From the IMG/VR virus record IMGVR_UViG_3300047178_000134, positions 1-20,235 of that record: a DNA stretch of 20,235 bases. One strand, given 5' to 3'. The position numbers were made by a program, and so were the translations under genes. This document shows, in pieces, positions 6,903 to 14,800 of the stretch; the first letter of the stretch is position 1, and every line of letters begins with the position of its first letter. A model generated the notes under the pieces. That model was given only the letters and a program-made list of their open reading frames with translations, did no database searches and was not told the origin of the DNA. This DNA is from a virus.

Positions 6903-6942
6903 TTGCACTGCCTGAACAAGCGAGATACTATCTACTTGTTCA
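6903..6942 (+). promoter_or_regulatory. Sigma-70-like promoter within an inverted repeat, upstream of the CobT-like gene
   Basis: TTGCAC (6903-6908), 17 bp, then TACTAT (6926-6931) form a plausible sigma-70 promoter. TGAACAAG (6913-6920) and CTTGTTCA (6935-6942) are a perfect 8-bp inverted repeat flanking the -10, as expected for a repressor site. Confidence 0.55.
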
Positions 6943-6958
6943 GTCATGAGTGACTTAA
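6935..6958 (-). promoter_or_regulatory. Box copy in reverse orientation before the CobT-like gene
   Basis: On the minus strand TTAAGTCA, CTCA, TGAC and TGAACAAG reproduce the box exactly in its left half and spacing, but there is no -10. It overlaps the right arm of the inverted repeat and the bases just before the ribosome site. This suggests a protein-binding site rather than only a promoter. Confidence 0.5.
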
Positions 6959-6967
6959 GGAGAGCAA

Positions 6968-9142
6968 ATGAAAAACGATCGAGTGCATATTCTGCGGGAA
7001 GCCATCGTCAAGATCACGCAGATGCTGGCGGGCAAAGACATCACTGTAACGCAACGCGGTATGCAAGCGTATGTCCAGGCTGATCCCAAGACCGGCAAGC
7101 CGGTTCGCGTCAACCTGCCGCATCTGCCTGACAACGCGACCGAGGAATTGTGCCTGGCCCTGCAAGGTTTCCTCGATCACGAAGTCGCGCACATTCTGTT
7201 CACTGACTTCCCGCTATTCACGAAAGCGCAAAAGGATGGCGGCGAGCGTCTGCGCAACATGCTCAACATCCTGGAAGACACGCGCATCGAGCGTGAAATG
7301 GCAAAGCGCTTTCGCGGCTCGGGTTCCAACCTGTCCACGATGCAAGACTTCTTCGCTCGCAAGTATGTGCAACCGAACCTTGACAAGGCGACGGCCGCGG
7401 GCGACGACATGGGCCGCATGATGGTCCTGACCATGCCGATGTTTCGCATGATGGCTGGTCAACAAGTCTTTAAGGAATTCATGAAGCCGCACATTGGCTT
7501 CATCGCTCCCGTGTATGACAAATTGAAGCATCTTGAGCCGCGCATCGAGAACCTGGCTTCGACCCAAGAGGCGCTTGATCTGGCAATCGAGATCGAGAAG
7601 ATCATGACCGAGGAAGCGGCACCTGTTGGCAGCCCAGGCAAGTCCGGCAAGGGCAAGAGCAAGGGTAAAGAGAAGGGCAAGGAAGCTGGCGGCGCTGCTG
7701 CCGGTAAGGGCGAGAAGGAGGAAGAAAAATCGAAGGGCGGTAGCGGCAGCAAGAAAGCGGCACCGGACCCCGAGGAAGAGGAAGAAGAACCGAGCGCCGG
7801 CAGTGGCTCGGGCGGCGAGGCAGAACCGGCCAAAAAACCGGCCAAGGAAGAGGAAGAAAAAGAGGAAACCTCGGCCGATCCTAGCGAAGAACCGGAAGAA
7901 GAACCGGCCGAAGAACCGGCCAGCGAAGAGGAGGAAGAACATGCAGCCGCAGCCAAACCTGGCGACGATGACGAACCTGGTGACGACGATGAAGGGACGC
8001 CGCCTGTTGCTGCTAGCCCTACCGAAGATGACGAAGCTGACGGTGAGGCTGAAGAGGCGGAAGAAGATGACGGCCTGAGCGGTGCGGGAAGCCCTGGCTC
8101 GGGTTCAGGCTCAGAAGATGAGGAGGAGCACAGCACGCTCGAAAGTAGCGCCGTGTGGGACAAGCTCGACAAGGACAGCGCGACTGACTTTGACGCGAAC
8201 ATGAGCCGCATGATCTCGGACGACGCGGCGCTCGCAGCGAAGGATAGCCCCTACGTCATCTACAGCAAGGACTTCGACAGTGTCGAAACCATGAAGGTCG
8301 GCTCTGGCTACCGTCCCGAAATGCTCAAGAAGCTCCAAGACACGGTGGATCATCTGGTCGGGCCGCTGCAAAAGGATCTCGAACGCGCCATCGCAGCACG
8401 CTCGCTTGCAACGCGCTCGCACGGCCATCGTTCGGGCAAGCTGCATGCAGCGAACCTGTCGCGCTTGGCGGTCGGTGACAGCCGGGTCTTTTCACGCAAG
8501 CACGAATCGACCAGCAAGGATGTGGCGGTATCGCTTCTGATCGACATGAGCGGTTCCATGAATGGCTCGAAGATCAACCTGGCGGCGCAAACCGCGTATG
8601 CGCTCAGTGCTGTTCTGGAGCGTATCGGTATCAATCACGAAGTTCTATGCTTCACCACGTCATACGTGACCGCACAAGTGGAAGAAATTCGCAAGGAGAT
8701 GGACAAGACCGGCGTTCGATTCAGCCGCATCGAAGGGCTTTACATGCCGATCTTGAAGCACTTCAGCGAGCGCCACTCCACTGACGTGAAGCAACGCTTT
8801 GCGTGGCTTGGGCACGTATCAGACTTGCGTAACAACGTCGATGGCGAGTGCGTCGAGATTGCGGCCCGCCGTCTGATGAGTCGTCGCGAAGGCGGCAAGA
8901 TTCTGATCGTGCTGTCTGACGGCGCACCGTCAGCCGCGGGTGGTGGTGGCGGTTCGCTGCATCACCACTTGAAAGAGACGGTCAAGAACATCGGCCTTTC
9001 AGGCGTCAAAGTGATCGGCATCGGCATCGAGAGCAGCGACGTTCAGAAGTTCTATCCAAAGAACACCGTCATCAACGACATGGAAGAACTGCCGGGCCGT
9101 GTGATGAAGGAGCTGCGCGGTATGCTGTTGCAGCCGCATTAA
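6968..9142 (+). CDS. CobT-like VWA-domain protein with an HExxH motif
   Basis: The 724-residue protein has three parts. Residues 1-220 are helical and contain HEVAH at 71-75 within FLDHEVAHILFTDF, a zincin-type metal-binding sequence, followed by NILEDTRIEREM with a possible third ligand. About 222-395 is a long low-complexity stretch, first lysine/glycine-rich, then strongly Glu/Asp/Pro/Ala-rich, probably disordered. About 515-720 is a von Willebrand A domain with a full MIDAS DMSGS at 526-530 and a conserved SDG (Asp651). This is the layout of cobaltochelatase CobT-type partners of MoxR/CobS AAA+ ATPases. With no corrin-pathway genes nearby, a remodelling role in phage replication or maturation is more likely than cobalt insertion. 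AGGAG at 6958-6962 precedes the ATG. It is followed by the AAA+ partner. Confidence 0.9.
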   Translation: MKNDRVHILREAIVKITQMLAGKDITVTQRGMQAYVQADPKTGKPVRVNLPHLPDNATEELCLALQGFLDHEVAHILFTDFPLFTKAQKDGGERLRNMLNILEDTRIEREMAKRFRGSGSNLSTMQDFFARKYVQPNLDKATAAGDDMGRMMVLTMPMFRMMAGQQVFKEFMKPHIGFIAPVYDKLKHLEPRIENLASTQEALDLAIEIEKIMTEEAAPVGSPGKSGKGKSKGKEKGKEAGGAAAGKGEKEEEKSKGGSGSKKAAPDPEEEEEEPSAGSGSGGEAEPAKKPAKEEEEKEETSADPSEEPEEEPAEEPASEEEEEHAAAAKPGDDDEPGDDDEGTPPVAASPTEDDEADGEAEEAEEDDGLSGAGSPGSGSGSEDEEEHSTLESSAVWDKLDKDSATDFDANMSRMISDDAALAAKDSPYVIYSKDFDSVETMKVGSGYRPEMLKKLQDTVDHLVGPLQKDLERAIAARSLATRSHGHRSGKLHAANLSRLAVGDSRVFSRKHESTSKDVAVSLLIDMSGSMNGSKINLAAQTAYALSAVLERIGINHEVLCFTTSYVTAQVEEIRKEMDKTGVRFSRIEGLYMPILKHFSERHSTDVKQRFAWLGHVSDLRNNVDGECVEIAARRLMSRREGGKILIVLSDGAPSAAGGGGGSLHHHLKETVKNIGLSGVKVIGIGIESSDVQKFYPKNTVINDMEELPGRVMKELRGMLLQPH

Positions 9143-9155
9143 ATTGCCATGTTGG

Positions 9156-9179
9156 GTAAGTCAGTGCTGATTGTATTTC
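9156..9179 (+). promoter_or_regulatory. Box copy upstream of the CobS-like gene
   Basis: GTAAGTCA, GTGC, TGAT and TGTATTTC match the box pattern, with a weak -10-like hexamer (TGTATT). The TCA-N4-TGA dyad is intact. It overlaps the inverted repeat and the sigma-70-like promoter described next. Confidence 0.45.
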
Positions 9180-9199
9180 CTCAGCACTTACTGTATTAT
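9163..9199 (+). promoter_or_regulatory. Promoter and inverted repeat upstream of the CobS-like gene
   Basis: AGTGCTGA (9163-9170) and TCAGCACT (9181-9188) pair perfectly around 10 bases. The -35-like TTGTAT (9171-9176) lies in the loop, and TATTAT (9194-9199) follows after 17 bp. The repeat surrounding the -35 could be an operator. With no T-run it is not a convincing terminator. It gives the AAA gene a promoter separate from the VWA gene. Confidence 0.5.
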
Positions 9200-9253
9200 T
9201 CAGTTATCGCGTCGCTGTGACGCAATCGATTTAACCCCATTGAGGAGAGTTCC

Positions 9254-10447
9254 ATGAGCGACAAAATCAAGTGCGAAGAATGCGGTGCCGAAGTCCACGT
9301 CATGCAAAAGCATCTGAGCGATAACCACCCAGACATTTCGCTGGAAAGCTACAAGAGTCGCTTCCCGAATGCGCCGTTGCTGAGCCAGCTCGCACTTGAC
9401 AAGCTGGCCGAGAAGCGCGCGCTTCAAGCCGCTAATAACCCGGAGCTGGCAGTCGCAGCGATGGCAGGCGGCGCTCCCGCAGGTGCCTCGGTGACGACGC
9501 TTGTGCCAAAGGGCACGCCGCAACCCAAGGCATTCCACGAAACCTTCAAGCTCGGCAAGGTCAAGGCGGCCCTGTCAGCGAAGGGCGAGCCGATCCCCAT
9601 CAAGGTGCTCACGGACGGCGACTTCCAGGACATGGTTCCCGTGCCGTCCGACGACTATGTTTGGGACATCGATGAACTCAAGAACGTGATTCTTGGCATC
9701 GAAATGAATATCCCCACCTACGTCTGGGGCCACAAAGGCTCGGGCAAGTCGGAAATGTTCGAGAACATCTGCGGTCGCACCAACCGTCCATTCATCCGCG
9801 TTCAGCACTCGGTCAACACCGAAGAAAGCCACATCGTCGGTCAGTGGACCGTCAAGGGCGGCGAGACTGTGTTCGAGCTTGGCCCATTGCCTCTCGCCAT
9901 GATTAACGGCTGGATGTATCTGGCTGACGAATACGACTTCGCGCTGCCAAGCGTGCTGTCGGTCTATCAAGCGGCGCTTGAGCCGGGCAAGTCGCTCGTC
10001 ATCAAGGAAGCGCCGGCGCATCTTCGCATCATCAAGCCGCATCCGAACTTCCGCATTGTCGCGACCGGCAACACGAACGGTTCGGGCGACGAAACGGGCC
10101 TCTATCAGGGCACCAACATTCAGAACTCGGCCAACTACGACCGCTTCGGCGTCGTGGTCCACAAGGTCTACATGGACAAGAAGGCTGAGTCCTTGATCTT
10201 GCAGCAGCGCGTTGGGCTGGTTGAGGACGATGCCAAGAAGATGGTCGAGTTCGCCTCGCTTGTTCGTGAGTCTTACGACGGCGGCAAGATCAGCGACACC
10301 GTGTCACCACGCACGCTGATTTACGCCTCGCAAATCGGCGTCAAGCGTGGCTCGTTCCGCACGGGTCTGACCCTGTCCTTCATCAACAAGCTGTCGCAAG
10401 TGGATCGCGAAGTCGTCAACGCTCTGGCACAACGGGTCTTTGCGTAA
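9254..10447 (+). CDS. CobS-like MoxR-class AAA+ ATPase with N-terminal zinc finger
   Basis: The 397-residue product has an N-terminal C-x2-C-x9-H-x4-H zinc finger (C7, C10, H20, H25), followed by a CobS N-terminal-type segment (LESYKSRFPNAPLLS). The AAA+ domain has Walker A GHKGSGKS at 159-166, Walker B LADEYD with Asp225/Glu226, sensor 1 IVATGNTNG, and SPRTLI in the position of sensor 2. By family such ATPases form hexamers that work with a VWA protein, here the CobT-like protein just upstream. The zinc finger suggests contact with nucleic acid or a partner protein. ATG 9254 has GAGGAGAG at 9242-9249. The downstream sigma-like gene follows the stop codon directly. Confidence 0.92.
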   Translation: MSDKIKCEECGAEVHVMQKHLSDNHPDISLESYKSRFPNAPLLSQLALDKLAEKRALQAANNPELAVAAMAGGAPAGASVTTLVPKGTPQPKAFHETFKLGKVKAALSAKGEPIPIKVLTDGDFQDMVPVPSDDYVWDIDELKNVILGIEMNIPTYVWGHKGSGKSEMFENICGRTNRPFIRVQHSVNTEESHIVGQWTVKGGETVFELGPLPLAMINGWMYLADEYDFALPSVLSVYQAALEPGKSLVIKEAPAHLRIIKPHPNFRIVATGNTNGSGDETGLYQGTNIQNSANYDRFGVVVHKVYMDKKAESLILQQRVGLVEDDAKKMVEFASLVRESYDGGKISDTVSPRTLIYASQIGVKRGSFRTGLTLSFINKLSQVDREVVNALAQRVFA

Positions 10448-11101
10448 ATGACTTCCATGAAGAATGACCCGGTGGGGTATTACGAGGCGAACATCAAGCT
10501 CGTCCACCGGGTCGCCTTGCAAGCTCAGAACCGCCTCGATCGAGCGGGCATGGGGGCCGACTACCAGGACACATTCGCGGACATGCGCGAAGTGTTCTTC
10601 AAGTCCATGATCGGCTTCGACGAGGGTTTTGGCACGACATTCTCGACTTACTTCATGCGCGCCGCCCATAACAAGATGAACCGCGTTTATGGGCCACGCA
10701 TCAAGGAACGCCTGATTTATGGCGTGCGCAACGTGCAGGAGCTGCTGCACCCTGACAGTCGTGGTGAAGACGCCCTCGACTTTCTGGAGTTCGACGGCTG
10801 CGATACCAATGCACCCGATCGCATCCTTGAAGCCAAGCAGTTTTTGGAAAACCTGGACGAGCGCCTGTCGCCTGTAGCGAAGCTGATGGTGGAGTTGATC
10901 GTCAGCCCGCCCAAGCTTGCCAGCGATCAGATGGACCGCATTCAAGCGCATTCGCTTCACGTGCAAGACCTAGGCGGCACCAAGCGCCAGCTCAAAGACG
11001 TGACGCTGATTAGCACATTCATGATCCACGGCCTCGGGATTGACGCCGACCTTGTTAAAGGCGCGCGCCAAGAACTCGACCAGCTAAGAGAGCACCTATG
11101 A
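10448..11101 (+). CDS. Sigma-70 region 2-like protein, possible phage sigma factor
   Basis: The 217-residue product resembles sigma-70 region 2 over residues 10-80: YYEANIKLVHRVALQAQNRL, then DYQDTFADMREVFFKSMIGF, then GTTFSTYFMRAAHNKMNR, aligning with the core-binding helix and the FSTYAxxWIRxAI -10 recognition helix. The usual helix-turn-helix of region 4 is not obvious. The length and single recognisable region recall T4 gp55 (185 residues), which needs only a -10-like element and a co-activator. If active, it would bind host RNA polymerase and direct it to phage promoters. The ATG lies directly after the CobS stop (TAAATG) with no clear Shine-Dalgarno, so translation is probably coupled. 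ATG 10457 is an alternative start. Confidence 0.75.
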   Translation: MTSMKNDPVGYYEANIKLVHRVALQAQNRLDRAGMGADYQDTFADMREVFFKSMIGFDEGFGTTFSTYFMRAAHNKMNRVYGPRIKERLIYGVRNVQELLHPDSRGEDALDFLEFDGCDTNAPDRILEAKQFLENLDERLSPVAKLMVELIVSPPKLASDQMDRIQAHSLHVQDLGGTKRQLKDVTLISTFMIHGLGIDADLVKGARQELDQLREHL

Positions 11102-11808
11102 ACTTGGAAATGGAACGAGATCAACTGCGTAAGCCTGGCTGCTTTGGTGCCGCGAGCATGTTCTCGTCAGACAGCAGCATCTGCCAGCGCTGCCCGGTCT
11201 TTGCAGAGTGTCAAAAAGTCTCAATCGAGCATCTTCAAACCTTGCGCAAAGGGATGAATGTGGATGACCTTTTAAAGCGTCACCGCGCCGCCATGACAAA
11301 GGTCGAAGATGTCGTCGAACCTGAGATCGAGGCGGTCGCACCGAACCTGTTTGCAGAAGCGGGTAGGGCGGCATTGGCAAAAGTCAAGTCGAAGCCGGCC
11401 TCTTTGAAGCCTGACGACACGGGAAAGATCGCCCGCACCACCAAGCAAGAGAAAACCGCCCTTTCGATTCTGCCCGAGCATCAAGTCATTCTCGATGCCA
11501 TCCCACAGAAGAAGCCCAAGCACGAAGCGACTTCGCTTTGCAAGAGCGGCAGCATGGCGTTGCTAACAAAGAGTTGGCCCACCGGCAAGCTCGAATACAA
11601 CGAGCCGATCCAGAAGTGGTTTCGGCTGGCAATCACCAAGCTCAACGAGGGTGGCTTCACGCGCAAGGAACTGGCGAGCGACTTCGTTGAAGCGTTCAAG
11701 TGGGCGCAGAGCGCCGCGACATCGCACGTCAGTATCGCAGTGCCAATTCTGATCGCCTTTGGGTTCGCCCAAGAGGTCAACCGACAAGTCAAACCATTGA
11801 GGAGCTAA
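11098..11808 (+). CDS. Protein with a C-x13-C-x2-C-x5-C cluster, probably metal- or Fe-S-binding
   Basis: This is a 236-residue protein with an ATGA overlap with the sigma-like gene. Cys15, Cys29, Cys32 and Cys38 have the spacing and the CQRCPVFAEC core seen in WhiB-type [4Fe-4S] proteins, but the WhiB G-[VI]-W-G-G turn and basic DNA-binding tail are not visible. The same spacing could bind zinc. The middle (about 75-150) is Lys/Pro/Ala-rich and likely flexible. Residues 165-236 form a compact helical domain (GGFTRKELASDFVEAFKWAQ, then VSIAVPILIAFGFA) that could be a winged helix. Its place after a sigma-like gene hints at transcription control, but function is unknown. Confidence 0.75.
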   Translation: MNLEMERDQLRKPGCFGAASMFSSDSSICQRCPVFAECQKVSIEHLQTLRKGMNVDDLLKRHRAAMTKVEDVVEPEIEAVAPNLFAEAGRAALAKVKSKPASLKPDDTGKIARTTKQEKTALSILPEHQVILDAIPQKKPKHEATSLCKSGSMALLTKSWPTGKLEYNEPIQKWFRLAITKLNEGGFTRKELASDFVEAFKWAQSAATSHVSIAVPILIAFGFAQEVNRQVKPLRS

Positions 11809-11810
11809 GA

Positions 11811-11897
11811 ATGGACGAAAGTGATTGGTGCGTAATTTTGTTTTTGCTGGGCCTCGTGATTGGCTTTGCTGAGCGCTATCTGAGGACCGGCAAGTGA
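11811..11897 (+). CDS. 28-residue single-pass membrane peptide
   Basis: ATG 11811 has GAGGAG (11798-11803) 7 bases upstream. The peptide begins MDESDWC and consists mainly of one hydrophobic helix (VILFLLGLVIGFA) followed by a basic tail (ERYLRTGK). By the positive-inside rule the C-terminus would be cytoplasmic. The stop codon overlaps the GTG start of the polymerase (GTGA), so translation of the two may be coupled. It is too short for family assignment; possibilities are a membrane anchor for replication, a toxin-like or exclusion peptide, or simply a coupling ORF. Confidence 0.6.
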   Translation: MDESDWCVILFLLGLVIGFAERYLRTGK

Positions 11898-14800
11898 GGC
11901 ACGCGCTCTCAGTCAAGTCCGATTTCAGCATCGGGCAATCGTTGCTGCAACTCGATCACGTCATCGAGAAGGCAGCAGAGCTTGGCTACGAGTCGGTGGC
12001 GCTGGTTGACACAATGTCGATACACGGCATGGTGGACTTCACCAACAAGGCCAAGAAAAAGGGCATCAAGCCCATCATCGGCTGCTCGATCAATGTGGTC
12101 GAAGATCCAACCTACCGCCCTCCCAATGCAGCAGCACGCAAAGCGGGCGAAGTAGAGCGTCCGAATCATGGTTACACGCTCAAGGTCTATCTGCTCAATG
12201 AGGCGGGCTTGCAATCGGTTCTAGCGCTTTTGACCAAAGCATCGAGCGCAGAGAATTTTTACTATGTGCCCCGCGTTAGCATCGAGGACGTGTGCGCTTG
12301 CAAAGGCATCGCGGTATCGACTGGCGACTTCTACAGCATCTTCTCGCTGCGCGACACCGATCGGATCAGGCAGGACATCACGAAGCTGACGGACGCTCTC
12401 GGGCACGATCATGTCTTTGCGGAGCTGGTGCCGATCCACACGCCGCTGTTCGACAAGATGAACCGGCTGGCAATTGCCACACATGGCTTGGCTCACATTC
12501 CCACGCTCGTCACTTACCCGACGCTGTATCGCGACGACGCCGACCACGAGACGCTGGAGGTGCTTGGCACTATCACGTCGCAGATGAAGATGGATACCGT
12601 CTATCGGCCCAAGCAATACGTCAAGGACTTCGGGTTTCACGATACCAAGTGGTTGATTGAAAAGACCAAAGCCTCGGCCGTTCGCTTGGGTCAAGGTCAT
12701 CTTTGGGCTAAGGGTCTGCGCAACATCGAAACGCTGGCGAGGCTCTGCACGTTCGAATTCAAAAAGCAGCCTGCATCGCTGCCCAAGATGGCAGACGACG
12801 AGTATGCGCAACTCGCCAAGCTTTGCATCGAAGGCTGGAAGCATCGGTTCGCGGCACCCGTGCTCGGGCATCAACCAGACGCCTCAGAACTTCCGGCTTA
12901 CAAGGAGCGACTGCGCTACGAATTGAGCATCTTGAAAAAGATGGGATTCTCAGGCTACTTCCTGCTGGTTGAGGACTTGGTCAAGTGGGCCAAGAAGAAC
13001 GACATCATCGTGGGTCCAGGACGCGGCTCGGTCGGCGGCTCGCTGGTCGCCTACCTGCTCGGTATCACAGACGTGGACCCGATTCGCTTCAATCTGCTGT
13101 TCGAGCGCTTCATCAATCCCGATCGCCTGGATCTTCCCGACGCTGACTTGGACTTTCAAGCCAGCAAGCGCCACCTGATCTACGACTACCTGAGCAATAA
13201 ATACGGCGAAGATCGCGTGGCCGGCATCAGCAACTACTCGACGCTCGCCTCAGCCTCAGCCCTGCGCGACACGGGCCGGGTCTATGGTCTGGACAACTTC
13301 GAACTCAGCCCGACCAAGCTCGTGCCAAAAGAGAACGGTGTGAGCGCAACCCTGACCGAAGCGGCACGCCTGGTGCCCGAAATCGATCGGCTCAAAGCCG
13401 CCCGGCCCGAGGTCTGGAATCACGCCTTGAAACTTGAAGGCGTCATGCGCTCGTTCGGTCAGCACGCGGCAGGCGTGGTTGTCGCCGGCGAGCCACTGGT
13501 CAATCGGGCCGTCGTCAGCTCGCGCCAGGAGGGCCAGCGGGTTGTCTCTTGGGACAAGTGGACGGTCGAAGATTGGGGACTGGTCAAGATGGACATCTTG
13601 GGCCTGTCCACCCTTGACGTGCTTGAGATCGCCAAGCAGTTGATCGCTGAGCGTTACGGCAAGACCATCAACTACCTGGATTTGCCACTCGAAGAACCCG
13701 ACATCATGGATGCGTTCGGGCGCGGCGACACCACTGGCGTGTTCCAGTTCGAGTCACCTGGCATGAAAAAGCTGCTGATCGACCTGGCTGAAGGTGGGCG
13801 CCTTACGTTCGAGGACATCACCGCGGCGACCGCGCTCTACCGACCGGGTCCGATGGACTCTGGCCTCATGGATGACTTCGTCAACATCAAGAAAGGTCAT
13901 CGGGCGCCGCACTATGAGCACCCGAACATGGAGCCGGCGCTCAGAGCGACCAACAGCGTCATCGTCTACCAAGAGCAAGTCATGCAGATCGCGGTTGATG
14001 TCGCGGGATACACCAAGCCAGAAGCCGACAAGCTGCGCAAGATCATGGGCAAGAAGCTGCCCGCCGAAATGGCCGAGCAGCGCGACAAGTGGGTCAAAGG
14101 CTGCGTTGAAAAGGTCGGCTGGGATGCCATTCAGGCCGGGCGTCTGTTCGACAAGATCGAGGCGTTTGCAGGCTACGGCTTTAACCGCAGCCACGCGGTC
14201 GAATACTCGCTGATTTCCCACTGGACGATGTGGCTTCGGGTGCGCTACCCGGCTGAATATTTTGCCGCCTGCATGAGTATCGTCGATGAGGAGAAGCTTC
14301 CGGGACTGGTGAGCGACGCGCGCAAATACGGCGTCGAAGTGCTGCCACCGGACCTGAACCGCTCGACGCATCGCTTCACGATTCCAGACGACAAGACCAT
14401 TCTGGCTCCGTTCTCGGCCGTCAAGGGCATCAGCCAGAATACCGCGCAACGCATTGTCGATGTTCGCACCAACCTGGGTGGCAAGTTCCACTCGATCGAA
14501 GCGTTCAAGACCGCCGCGGCACAGAAGGGTAGCAAGATCAACATTCGCGTTGTGGAGAATCTCGATAAGGTCGGTGCGTTCGCCCTGATCGACTCGACAC
14601 AAAAACCACCGCGACACCCTGATCGCCGCAAAGACCAGATCGAACTGCTACCGGGCCTGATGATTGACTCGGTCAAGTCAGATCGGGTGACGGACTTGGG
14701 TGACAAGTTCTTGCGCGCCAAGGTCATCAACCTGGTGCAGGAGTTCAGCAAGTGCGAGGCGTGCAACCTGAAAGATCAGCCTCACCCGGCGCCGCGCTGC

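Noticed and set aside
7890-7930. Short direct repeats (GAAGAACCGGCC) as a possible array or origin iteron
   Set aside because: They encode repeated Glu-Pro-Ala units in the acidic linker of the CobT-like protein and are only two or three units long.
7459-8211. A 250-codon serine-rich minus-strand frame opposite the CobT-like gene
   Set aside because: It arises from the Glu-rich low-complexity codons on the plus strand read backwards, which give serine runs.
9163-9188. The inverted repeat after the CobT-like gene as an intrinsic terminator
   Set aside because: No T-run follows the stem; its place around the -35 of a candidate promoter fits an operator better.
6968-10447. Cobalt insertion into cobalamin precursors
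   Set aside because: No CobN or other corrin genes are present; the fold is better read as a general AAA+/VWA pair.
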